This document shows positions 20,885-29,120 of a stretch of 64,000 bases of DNA, in pieces (within the stretch, counting starts at the first letter, position 1; every line of letters starts with the position of its first letter). A program made the position numbers and the translations under genes. The stretch is taken from the NCBI RefSeq assembly GCF_002019855.1, contig NZ_CM007717.1, positions 7,387,750 to 7,451,749 on the forward strand, read 5' to 3'. The stretch is from Streptomyces antibioticus. Its GTDB lineage: Bacteria; Actinomycetota; Actinomycetes; Streptomycetales; Streptomycetaceae. The notes beneath the pieces were generated by a model. The model was not told the DNA's origin and did no database searches. It saw nothing but the letters and a program-made list of their open reading frames with translations.

Positions 20885-22446
20885 CCGGCCCCATCCACTT
20901 CGACGACCGGTACGACGAGCCGGACCAACTACGCGACCAACTGCGTCGCATCCTGCGGCACCGCATGCTCATCGCGCTGGGGATCCTCCTGGGAGTGACC
21001 GGCGGCCTGGCCCTGGCCCAGCACCGCGCCCACACCTACAGCGCCACCAGCGAAGTCCTCGTGCGCTCCACCTTCGACCAGTTCGGCGCGGTGGGCGTCA
21101 GCGCCGACAACCAGGTCAGCATGACCACCGAGCAGCAGATCGCCGGCAGCGCCGCCGTCGCCCTGCGCGCCGCCCGCATCCTGGGCCGCCCGGACAGCCA
21201 GGCCAACGACTACGCCTCCCGGGTCCGGGTCACCAACCCGCAGAAGTCCCAGGTGCTGCGCTTCGAGTTCACCGCCGCCGGGGCCGACCGCGCCGCCCGC
21301 GGCGCCAACGCGTTCGCCGAGGCGTACCTCGCCGACCGCAAGAGCCGCAGCGAGGCCACCGTGCTGCGCGCCACCAAGGCCCTCGACCAGCAGATCGACG
21401 TCCTCAACGAGCAGCTCGCCAACGACACGGCGCCCGCCAAGACCGCCGCGCAGAGCCAGCTCTACACCCTCCAGAAGCGGGTCCTGGACATCAAGTCCCG
21501 CGACATCGACGCCGGTGACGTCGTCCGCCGCGCCACCGCCCCCGCCCTGCCCATCGGCCCCGGCCTGCGCACCCTGCTCGCCCTCGGCCTGGTCTGCGGT
21601 CTGCTGCTCGGCATCGTGCTCGCCTGGGTGCGCTCCTCGGTCGACAACCGGATCCGCTCGGTCGGCGAGGTGCAGGGCGCCCTGCGCGCGCCCGTGCTCG
21701 GCATCCTGCCCGCCGACAGCCGCCAGGGCGACACCCTGCTGACCGTCGGCCGCACCGAGGGCACCCGCGCCGAGGCGTACCGGGCGCTCGCCTTCCGGCT
21801 GCGCCAGATCGCCGGCACCGCGGGCCCCGGCCGGGTGCTCGTCGTGGCCCCGCGCCACTCCGAGGCCGCCGAGGAGGTCGCCGCCAACCTGGCCGCGGCC
21901 CTGGCCGACGACGGCGGTGACGTCCTGCTGGTGGACGCCGCCCCCGACACCTCCGACCTCGCGTCCCGGCTGCCGCTGATGCCGTACGAGGCCCCCACCC
22001 TGGAGGAGGCGTTCCTGCCGGCCGGCAGCGTCCTCGTCGAGGCCGACGTCACCGGACGGTTCGCGTTCGCCTCGGGCGGCGCGAACGCCCCGCACGTCCG
22101 CGTCGGCGACCGGGACCGCGCGCACGGTGACGGCGACCTGTCGACCGTCGTCGTCACCGGACCGTTCCTCGCGGACGCCGACGCGCTCGCGGTCGCCCAG
22201 CGGGTCGACGGCGTCCTCGTCGTCGCCGGTCTCGACGGCACCCGCCGCGACGACCTCCGCCAGGTCGAGGAGCTGATCGGCTGCGCCGGCGGACGCCTCC
22301 TCGGCGCCGTCCTCGACGCGGGCCGCCCGCGCCGCAAGCTGCGCGGGCTGCGCCGCCGTCCGAAGTACCGTCCCGTGGCGCACGCCCCGGCGTCGGCCAT
22401 GGAACTCCCCGTGCAGGACAGCACCCTCACGGTCTCCCGCCGGTGA
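20881..22446 (+). CDS. Wzz chain-length protein fused to a Walker-A-less tyrosine-kinase-like domain
   Basis: 521 residues, GTG start overlapping the polymerase stop. Wzz topology: membrane segment about 29-48, an extracytoplasmic coiled region (ATVLRATKALDQQIDVLNEQLAN), second membrane segment about 228-248 (LRTLLALGLVCGLLLGIVLAW). Then a P-loop-fold domain like bacterial tyrosine kinases: TRAEAYRALAFRLRQIAG, VLVVAPRHSEAAEEVAANLAAALADDGGDVLLVDAAPD. Where active kinases have a GEGKST-like Walker A there is RHSEAAEE, so ATP binding is probably lost. There is also no C-terminal Tyr cluster. The domain may be structural. It regulates polymer length together with Wzy and overlaps the flippase gene. 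Confidence 0.86.
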   Translation: MTGPIHFDDRYDEPDQLRDQLRRILRHRMLIALGILLGVTGGLALAQHRAHTYSATSEVLVRSTFDQFGAVGVSADNQVSMTTEQQIAGSAAVALRAARILGRPDSQANDYASRVRVTNPQKSQVLRFEFTAAGADRAARGANAFAEAYLADRKSRSEATVLRATKALDQQIDVLNEQLANDTAPAKTAAQSQLYTLQKRVLDIKSRDIDAGDVVRRATAPALPIGPGLRTLLALGLVCGLLLGIVLAWVRSSVDNRIRSVGEVQGALRAPVLGILPADSRQGDTLLTVGRTEGTRAEAYRALAFRLRQIAGTAGPGRVLVVAPRHSEAAEEVAANLAAALADDGGDVLLVDAAPDTSDLASRLPLMPYEAPTLEEAFLPAGSVLVEADVTGRFAFASGGANAPHVRVGDRDRAHGDGDLSTVVVTGPFLADADALAVAQRVDGVLVVAGLDGTRRDDLRQVEELIGCAGGRLLGAVLDAGRPRRKLRGLRRRPKYRPVAHAPASAMELPVQDSTLTVSRR

Positions 22447-23993
22447 CCGCCCCCGAAGCGGCCGCTCCCACCCGCCCCGGGGCCCCGGCCCCGAGCGGGG
22501 TGGCCGCGGCCGCCCGGGGCGGCTGGTGGGGCGTGGCGGGGTCCGGCGTCAACGCCGTGTTCTCCTTCCTCCTCGTCGGCCTCATCACCCGCGCCGTCGG
22601 CGCCGAGGGGGCCGGCGCGATCTTCACGGGCGTCGCCCTCTTCACCATCCTCAGCAACACCTGCAAGCTCGGCGCCGACACCGGCCTGGTCCGGTTCGTG
22701 CCGCGCGACCTCGCCGTCGACGACGGCCGCTCGGTGGACGCCCTGCTGCGCACGGCCGTCCTGCCGGCGGCTGTCGCCGGCACCGCCGCCGCCGTACCGC
22801 TGCTGATGTCGCCCGCCGTGGCGACCGCGCTGCTGCCCGACCTGCCCGCGGCGGACGCGATCGCGCTGGTCCGGCTCTTCGGGCTCTTCCTGCCCGCCGC
22901 CACCGTCGGCATGGTCCTGCTCGGCGCCACCCGCGGCTACGGCACCGTCGTCCCGTTCGTCGGCGTGGAGCAGATCGGCAAGCCCGTGCTGCGGGTGCTG
23001 ATCGCCGTCCCCGTGGCGTTCTGGCTGCCCGGGACGCTCGCCCTCGCCTCCGCCTGGCTGCTGCCCGCGTTCGCCGGTTCCGTCGCCGCCTGGGTGTGTC
23101 TGCGCCGCTGCCGCGCCGCCCGCCCGCACCCCGCCAGCGGGCCCGGCACCGGCGGATCCTCCGTCACCTGGCGGGAGTTCTGGGGCTTCGCCGGACCCCG
23201 CGCGGTCTCCTCCGTCTTCGACATCAGCGCCGTATGGGTCGGCGTCCTGCTGCTCTCCGCGCTCGCCACGGCCGGCGAGGCGGGCGTCTACACCGCGATC
23301 GGCCGGGTCGTCACCGCGTGCACCCTCGTCCAGCTCGCCGTCCGGCTCGCCGTCGCCCCCGAGATCAGCCGGCTGCTCGCCGTCGACGCCGTCGTCCCCG
23401 CGCAGGCGCTGCACCGGATCTCCACCTGCTGGACCGTGCTGTTCTCCTGGCCGCTGTTCGCCGTCGTCGCCTCCTTCCCCGAGACCGTCCTGTCCGTGTT
23501 CGGACCGGAGTTCGGCATCGGCGCGCCGGGACTCGTCGTCCTGTGCGCCGCCTCGCTGGTCAACGTCGCGGTCGGCAACGCGCAGACCGTGCTCCTCATG
23601 GCGGGCCGCAGCTCCTGGCATCTGGCCGTCACCGCCGCCGCGTTCGGGGTGCAACTGGTCGTCGGGCTGCTCGCCGTACCGGTCTGGGGCGTGCTCGGCG
23701 CCGCCGTGTCCTGGGGCGCGGCGATCGTGGTGGAGAACCTCACCGCGGCCCATCTGGTGCGCCGCAGGCTCGGCTTCACCACCGTCGACGGCGGCTACGC
23801 CGTGGCCCTCACCGCCGGTCTCCTCGTCACCGTCGTCATGACGGCGACCCGGCTGATGAAAGGTGACACTCCGTCAGGACTCGCCGTGGGGATGGCTTTG
23901 GGATTGTGTGTATTTGGTACTAGCTTGTGGCGATATCGGACGTCGCTGGGAGTGAGCGAGCTGGTCGGGGTGCTGCGCCGCCGCGCCGCATGA
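22443..23993 (+). CDS. Wzx-type lipid-linked oligosaccharide flippase
   Basis: 516 residues with 14 predicted hydrophobic segments, beginning WWGVAGSGVNAVFSFLLVGLITRAVGAEGAGAIFTG, the usual start of MOP-superfamily polysaccharide exporters. GTG start overlapping the Wzz stop by 4 bases. It moves undecaprenyl-diphosphate-linked repeat units to the outer face of the membrane for Wzy. The tight polymerase-Wzz-flippase order and overlaps indicate one coupled unit. Confidence 0.9.
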   Translation: MTAPEAAAPTRPGAPAPSGVAAAARGGWWGVAGSGVNAVFSFLLVGLITRAVGAEGAGAIFTGVALFTILSNTCKLGADTGLVRFVPRDLAVDDGRSVDALLRTAVLPAAVAGTAAAVPLLMSPAVATALLPDLPAADAIALVRLFGLFLPAATVGMVLLGATRGYGTVVPFVGVEQIGKPVLRVLIAVPVAFWLPGTLALASAWLLPAFAGSVAAWVCLRRCRAARPHPASGPGTGGSSVTWREFWGFAGPRAVSSVFDISAVWVGVLLLSALATAGEAGVYTAIGRVVTACTLVQLAVRLAVAPEISRLLAVDAVVPAQALHRISTCWTVLFSWPLFAVVASFPETVLSVFGPEFGIGAPGLVVLCAASLVNVAVGNAQTVLLMAGRSSWHLAVTAAAFGVQLVVGLLAVPVWGVLGAAVSWGAAIVVENLTAAHLVRRRLGFTTVDGGYAVALTAGLLVTVVMTATRLMKGDTPSGLAVGMALGLCVFGTSLWRYRTSLGVSELVGVLRRRAA

Positions 23994-24050
23994 GCACCCA
24001 GTCGGCGTCTCGGTCCGCCTCCCACCCACACCACTGCCCTGGGGTGTCCA

Positions 24051-25730
24051 TTGCGCCTGAGAAAGCTCCGTACGAAGCCGGTCACGAGGGCTGCCGTCAC
24101 CGTCCTCGTGTGCTCCACCGCCCTCCTCGACGCCTCCCTCGCCGCGGCCGCCGAAGGTGACCCCGCAACGCTCTCCGCCGACCCGCTCGCCACCTGGCAG
24201 CCGGAGGGCATCGTCTGGTCGCTGGCCGCCGCGAACGGCGTCGTCTACGTCGGAGGAACCTTCGAGACGGTCCGTCCCCCCGGCGCCGCCCCCGGCCAAC
24301 AGCAGGTCAAGCGCCGCAACTTCGCCGCGTTCGACGCCAAGACCGGCAAACTGCTGCCCTGCGCACCGGCGTTCACCGGACACAACCACACCGTGCGGGC
24401 CATGAAGGCGTCGCCCGACGGCCGGGTGCTGTACGTGGGCGGCTCCTTCGCCCAGGCCGGCTCCGAGAAGGTGGCGAACGTGACGGCCATCGACACCAAG
24501 ACCTGCGCCGTGCTCAAGCAGTTCAAGCCGGCGGTCTCCGCGACCGTACGGGCCATCGACGCCACCGACGGCACGGTCTACCTCGGCGGCGATTTCGGCA
24601 AGGTCGGCGGACAGGCCCGGCCGCGCATCGCCGCCGTCGACCGCAAGGGCGCCCTGCTGCCCTTCAAGGCCGAGATCGACCAGCCGGTGCGCGCCCTGTC
24701 CATCGCGACGAAGCACAAGACGCTCTTCGTCGGCGGGGACTTCGAGGCCGTCAACGGACAGTCCGTCCGCTCGCTGGTCGCCCTCAACCCCACCACCGGC
24801 GCGACCCTGTTCACCTACCCGGGCTGGTTCCCCGCCCAGTCGTCGGTGAAGACCATCGCCCGCGACGACACCCGCTTCTTCGTCGGCGCCGAGGGCCACG
24901 GCCCCGGCATCTACGACGGCCGGATCGCGGGCCGGCTCACCAACGGGACCATGGTGTGGAAGGACACCTGCTTCGGCGCCACCCAGTCCGTGGTCCCCTT
25001 CAAGGGCGTCCTCTACAGCGCGTCCCACGCCCACAACTGCAACGAGACACCGGGCGGGTTCCCCGAGCGCGGCGACCGCCAGCATCTGCTGGCCCAGTCG
25101 GTCGACGACCGCCGGATCCTGCACTGGTTCCCCGACACCAACGGCGGCCTCGGTGAGGAGGTCGGCCCCCGCGCCCTCGTGGTGTCCAAGGGGTACCTGT
25201 GGGTGGGCGGCGAGTTCACCAAGGTCAACGACAAGCCGCAGCAGGGCCTGACCCGCTTCGGCGACACCGACACCGGGGCGCCGAAGGTGCCCGCGCTCAA
25301 GCTGGACAGCGCCCAGCCGGGCAAGGTCACCCTCGCCTGGCGCGCCACCTGGGACCGCGACGACGCCGTCCTGACCTACCGCATCTACCGAGACGGGAAG
25401 CTCGTGGCTCGCAAGACGGAACGTTCCACCTACTGGGACATGCCGAGGATGACGTACACCGACACCGTGGCGGCCGGCTCGCGCCACAGCTACCGGATCG
25501 AGGTGACGGACGGCACGAACACCTCGGCCAAGTCCGCCGCCCTCGACGTGACCGTGCCGAAGCCGGCCAAGCGCGCGGCGGCCCCCGAGGCCACGCCGGG
25601 CGGGACGCCGCAGCAGCGGTCGGCGGTGGAGCCGCAGACGCAGCAGGCGCCGGAGTCCGAGCACGAACAGTCCTGGTCCCCGCGGGAGTTCGCCGAGGCG
25701 GCCGCGAACGAGGCCGGTGAGGTGCGATGA
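24051..25730 (+). CDS. secreted beta-propeller (delta-60/DUF5122-like) plus fibronectin-III protein
   Basis: 559 residues starting at TTG with a Sec-type signal peptide (about 1-34, ending ASLAAAA). Then at least five propeller repeats with the core (Y/F/W)(V/L)GG-x-F followed by a 'x-AA-x-D-x-x-TG' turn (near residues 65, 122, 182, 227 and 385), and one fibronectin type III domain (about 410-505). The tail is Pro/Glu/Gln rich. The TTG start is the weakest part of the call; no good ribosome site precedes it. The stop overlaps the cytidylyltransferase start by 4 bases, tying an exported protein to CDP-alcohol synthesis. It may bind the polysaccharide; no enzyme motif seen. Confidence 0.82.
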   Translation: MRLRKLRTKPVTRAAVTVLVCSTALLDASLAAAAEGDPATLSADPLATWQPEGIVWSLAAANGVVYVGGTFETVRPPGAAPGQQQVKRRNFAAFDAKTGKLLPCAPAFTGHNHTVRAMKASPDGRVLYVGGSFAQAGSEKVANVTAIDTKTCAVLKQFKPAVSATVRAIDATDGTVYLGGDFGKVGGQARPRIAAVDRKGALLPFKAEIDQPVRALSIATKHKTLFVGGDFEAVNGQSVRSLVALNPTTGATLFTYPGWFPAQSSVKTIARDDTRFFVGAEGHGPGIYDGRIAGRLTNGTMVWKDTCFGATQSVVPFKGVLYSASHAHNCNETPGGFPERGDRQHLLAQSVDDRRILHWFPDTNGGLGEEVGPRALVVSKGYLWVGGEFTKVNDKPQQGLTRFGDTDTGAPKVPALKLDSAQPGKVTLAWRATWDRDDAVLTYRIYRDGKLVARKTERSTYWDMPRMTYTDTVAAGSRHSYRIEVTDGTNTSAKSAALDVTVPKPAKRAAAPEATPGGTPQQRSAVEPQTQQAPESEHEQSWSPREFAEAAANEAGEVR

Positions 25731-26275
25731 CCCGTATCGGATTCGCCCCCGGCGTCTACGACCTCTTCCACGTCGGGCACCTCAACATCCTGCGCGAGGC
25801 GCGGCGGCACTGCGACCGGCTGGTGGCGGGCGTGACCTCCGACGAACTGACCGAGCGCCTCAAGGGCCGGGCCCCGGTCGTCCCGCTGGCCGAGCGGCTG
25901 GAGATCGTCCGCAGCCTCCGCTACGTGGACGACGCGGTGGTGGAGTCGGAGGTCGACAAGCTCAAGACCTGGCGGCGCGTCGGCTTCCACCGGATCTTCA
26001 AGGGCGACGACTGGCGCGGCACCCCCAAGTGGCTGGAGCTGGAACGGCGGTTCGCGGAGGTCGGCGTCGACGTCGTCTACTTCCCGTACACCATGCACAC
26101 CTCCTCCACGATGCTGCGCGGCGCCCTGGAACTGCTCGCCGCGCCGCAGCCGGTGGAGATCCCGTCAGCGCAGCTCCCGGTACCACTTCACCAGGAAGGC
26201 GGCCATGAACAGGACATGGGCCGCGAGCAGGGCGCAGTACACCGCAAGGAAGACGTCCTGGCGTCCCAGGAATAG
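25727..26275 (+). CDS. TagD-like cytidylyltransferase (CDP-alcohol synthesis)
   Basis: 182 residues. The nucleotidyltransferase motif GVYDLFHVGHLNILREA carries the HxGH signature. The family region PLAERLEIVRSLRYVDDAVV-E and the C-terminal HTSSTMLR complete the glycerol-3-phosphate cytidylyltransferase pattern. It would make CDP-glycerol or a related CDP-polyol from CTP. Conserved sequence ends near residue 143; the last 37 residues read through DNA that is the 3' end of the opposite-strand phosphatidyltransferase gene (111-base overlap) and look like a run-on tail. Coupled by ATGA overlap to the propeller gene. Confidence 0.88.
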   Translation: MTRIGFAPGVYDLFHVGHLNILREARRHCDRLVAGVTSDELTERLKGRAPVVPLAERLEIVRSLRYVDDAVVESEVDKLKTWRRVGFHRIFKGDDWRGTPKWLELERRFAEVGVDVVYFPYTMHTSSTMLRGALELLAAPQPVEIPSAQLPVPLHQEGGHEQDMGREQGAVHRKEDVLASQE

Positions 26276-26866
26276 GAAGCTGACGCAGGTCAGACCGTAG
26301 TCGACCGGCAACAGCAGGACGGAGCGGAGCGCCGGGGGCGAGGCGGGCGCGGCCTCGCCCGGGATCCGGCGCTTGAGCTTCTCGGTCAGGATCCCCGCGA
26401 AGAAGATCACCACGGCCGCGAGCTGGAAGACCATCGGGGCCAGCAGGAAGACCGGGCTCGGCAGGGTGAAGAAGCGGTAGAACGACACCAGGACGACCAG
26501 ATGCAGGGTGACGATCTTGACGCAGTCCAGCACATGGTCGAGCCACTCGCCGGACGCGCTGCCCGAGCGCTGGCCCCGGGCGAGCTGACCGTCGGCCGCG
26601 TCCAGGGCGAACCCCACCGCCAGGGACGCGGCGACACAGACGGCCAGGGTCGGTCCCGGCGGCACCAGCGCCACCGCCGCCAGGGCCGGGAAGGTGAACA
26701 GCGCGCCGAGGACGGTCAGTTGATTCGGTGTGGCGCCCGCCCTGAAGGCCACCGCGGCGAGCAGGCGGCCGGCCGGACGGTTGACGAACCGGGTGTAGAG
26801 CGAGACGCCCTTGGCGGGTTTCTGGGCCGCCGACAGTTGCCTGAGTACCTCGGCGAATTCGGTCAT
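26165..26866 (-). CDS. CDP-alcohol phosphatidyltransferase family membrane protein
   Basis: 233 residues with about six hydrophobic segments. Carries the full CDP-OH-P-transferase signature DG-x2-AR-x8-G-x3-D-x3-D as DGQLAR, then G-EWL-D-HVL-D near residue 91. This family transfers a phospho-alcohol from a CDP-activated donor to a second alcohol. Start chosen at the ATG with AAGGAGA in front, rather than an ATG 13 codons upstream. Convergent with, and overlapping, the cytidylyltransferase gene that could supply its donor. Together they suggest a phospho-polyol or phospholipid-linked modification within the EPS locus. Confidence 0.88.
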   Translation of the reverse strand: MTEFAEVLRQLSAAQKPAKGVSLYTRFVNRPAGRLLAAVAFRAGATPNQLTVLGALFTFPALAAVALVPPGPTLAVCVAASLAVGFALDAADGQLARGQRSGSASGEWLDHVLDCVKIVTLHLVVLVSFYRFFTLPSPVFLLAPMVFQLAAVVIFFAGILTEKLKRRIPGEAAPASPPALRSVLLLPVDYGLTCVSFLFLGRQDVFLAVYCALLAAHVLFMAAFLVKWYRELR

Positions 26867-26907
26867 TTCTCTCCTTGAGCGACAAAACCGCTTGAAAGAA
26901 GGCAATT

Positions 26908-28392
26908 ATGGCAGAACGGGGAGGTGGGACGGCTCGTGTCAGTCGTCGGCAACTTCTGCGTGGCGGAGCGACGATCCTGGCCGCCACGGCCCTGACCGGC
27001 CACAGCGCGTCCGCCGCCGTGGGGCCCGGACGACCCGGCCCGCTGGGACCGGCCGGCGCCGGGCGGCCGCGCTCCGAACTGCTGGCCCGGGTGATCAACG
27101 TGGCCGACCTCGGGGCGGTCGGCGACGGACGCACCGACGACAGCGCGGCGTTCGAACTCGCCTACACGCTCGCCGCGAGCCGGGTCACCGGCGGGGTCGG
27201 GCGCACGGTCATCGAGATCCCCGCCGGTGAGTTCCTCATCACCCGCCCGAACGCGCTCCTCGACGGGGCCGCGCCGCTGCGGCCCGCCAACGGGCTGCGG
27301 TACATCGGGGCGGGCAAGCGGATGACCACGATCGTGTTCCGCCCGGCGACCGGACCGGGTTCCTTTCTCTGCCGCAACGAGAACATCTGGTCCAACATCG
27401 CCTTCGAACGCATCCAGTTCCGCTCGGCGACGCCGGGCGCCTCCTTCTTCAGCTCCTACTCCACCGGCCAGGCGCAGGACTACCGGTTCACCGAGTGCGA
27501 GTGGATGGGGGAGTGGGAGTACGGGCTCGCCCTCGACGGCACGGACACCAACTCCGAGATGCGGTGGGAGGCGTGCCGGGTCGGCGGCGCGTACCGCAGG
27601 GCCTTCCTCTACTCGGGTCTGTCCCAGCGCGGCCAGACCGATCCGAACCAGCAGGACCAGTTCCTCAACTACTGGTTCACCGACATGAAGGTCGAGTACG
27701 AGTGGGGCAACTTCCTGGAGTTCCCCTACGGCGGCTCGATCACCTGCCGGGGCGGCTCCTACATCATGACCGGCACGCGTCCCGAGAACACGCCTGAGTA
27801 CGGCACGAGCAGCACGTTCTTCCGCTTTCCCGTGCCGCAGCACCACGACTCCGTCCAGCGCTTCCACGCCCAGGACATCCGCTTCGAGGTCCGCAACCCG
27901 GACACGCGGGTCATCGACTGCCAGTGGAAGAGCGGCACGGTCCACTTCAGCGACTGCGACGACACCGGGCAGGCGTTCAAGGACTTCGCCCCCGAACTGC
28001 GCGCCCACCGCTACACGGTCGGGCCGCGCGGCCCGCTGATCCGCTACGACTCCTGCCAGCTCGTGGGCCGCCACGAGTACCGCGCCCTGGAGCGCGAGGC
28101 CCCCGCCCAGACGGTCGCCCGCTACGACATGTGCCTCCTGCGCAGCCACCCCGAGGCCGACTTCGTGGCGACGGAGGGCGCGGCTGCCCGGGAGACGGGC
28201 TTCGTCACGTTCGTCAACTGCCTGGACGGAACACCGGCCCGCGAGACACCGGCGACGGAGCCGGAACCGGCGGCCCCGGAGGCGGCGGCTGAGCCGGCAG
28301 CCCCGGAGGCACCGTCCGAACCGGCTGGGCAGGGCAAGGCGGAGGCACCCCCCGAGGCCCCGCCGGCCACCGTCCCACCACCCGGACGCTGA
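26908..28392 (+). CDS. Tat-exported right-handed beta-helix (pectate-lyase-3-like) protein
   Basis: 494 residues. Twin-arginine signal SRRQLLRGG at residues 12-20 followed by a hydrophobic stretch ending GHSASA. The mature protein opens with INVADLGAVGDGRTDDSAAFELAY, the classic start of the Pect-lyase_3 beta-helix fold, and continues with helix-like rungs to about residue 420. The C-terminal 60 residues are Pro/Ala/Glu repeats. Such folds are lyases, hydrolases or epimerases of polysaccharides, so it may trim or modify the polymer. No catalytic residues can be assigned by eye. Divergent from the phosphatidyltransferase gene. Confidence 0.83.
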   Translation: MAERGGGTARVSRRQLLRGGATILAATALTGHSASAAVGPGRPGPLGPAGAGRPRSELLARVINVADLGAVGDGRTDDSAAFELAYTLAASRVTGGVGRTVIEIPAGEFLITRPNALLDGAAPLRPANGLRYIGAGKRMTTIVFRPATGPGSFLCRNENIWSNIAFERIQFRSATPGASFFSSYSTGQAQDYRFTECEWMGEWEYGLALDGTDTNSEMRWEACRVGGAYRRAFLYSGLSQRGQTDPNQQDQFLNYWFTDMKVEYEWGNFLEFPYGGSITCRGGSYIMTGTRPENTPEYGTSSTFFRFPVPQHHDSVQRFHAQDIRFEVRNPDTRVIDCQWKSGTVHFSDCDDTGQAFKDFAPELRAHRYTVGPRGPLIRYDSCQLVGRHEYRALEREAPAQTVARYDMCLLRSHPEADFVATEGAAARETGFVTFVNCLDGTPARETPATEPEPAAPEAAAEPAAPEAPSEPAGQGKAEAPPEAPPATVPPPGR

Positions 28393-28441
28393 GGACGGAC
28401 CGACCGACCGCACTGCACCACCCATACGCGATCATGACCCC

Positions 28442-29113
28442 ATGGACCCTCGTTTCCTCGGCATACCCGAGCTGACCGACGTCCCGTCCGTGGCGGTCGT
28501 GGTCGACGTGATGCGCGCCTACACGGTGGCGGCGTGGGCCTTCGCGCAAGGTGCGGAGAAGATCGTCCTCGCGGAGTCCCTGGACGACGCCCGCTCCCTG
28601 AAGGCCCGCCACCCGGACTGGGTGACACTCAAGGACGGCCCACCGTCCCCGGGCTTCGACGCCGTCAACTCACCGGCCCTCCTGAGATCGACCGACCTCA
28701 CGGGCCGGACCGTCGTCCAGAAGACCACGGCGGGAACGGTCGGCGCGCTGGCCGTCAAGGACGCCTCGCTGGTCCTGTGCGCGAGCTTCGTGGTGGCGGA
28801 GGCGACGGCACGCGTCGTGCGCACACGCGCCAGCGACGACGTCACCTTCGTGATCACCGGCGAGGAGGGCCGCGCGGAGGAGGACCTGGCCTGCGCCCAC
28901 TACATAGCCCGGAGGATCACCGAACCGAGCACAGACCCGACCGACTACCTTGAACGTGCCGCCAATTCCGCAGCGGCGGCCGAGTTGAGCCAGGGCGTAC
29001 GCGAGGGATCCCACCCCGACGACGTCCCCCTCTGCCTCGAACTCGACCGCTTCCCCTTCGCGATGCGGGCGACGCAGGAAGACACACTCATGATCCTGCG
29101 CCCGTACACCTAG
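28442..29113 (+). CDS. ComB-like 2-phosphosulfolactate phosphatase family protein
   Basis: 223 residues of the ComB family (PF04029). Marks: VAVVVDVMRAYTVAAWAFAQGAEKIVLAESLDDA, DLTGRTVVQKTTAGTVGAL, LCASFVVAEATARVV and GRAEEDLACAHYIARRI. ComB in methanogens removes phosphate from 2-phosphosulfolactate during coenzyme M synthesis. In actinobacteria the substrate is unknown, so only the fold and phosphatase role are claimed. Convergent with egtD, with only 7 bases between stops and no terminator seen. Confidence 0.85.
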   Translation: MDPRFLGIPELTDVPSVAVVVDVMRAYTVAAWAFAQGAEKIVLAESLDDARSLKARHPDWVTLKDGPPSPGFDAVNSPALLRSTDLTGRTVVQKTTAGTVGALAVKDASLVLCASFVVAEATARVVRTRASDDVTFVITGEEGRAEEDLACAHYIARRITEPSTDPTDYLERAANSAAAAELSQGVREGSHPDDVPLCLELDRFPFAMRATQEDTLMILRPYT

Positions 29114-29120
29114 GACATGC

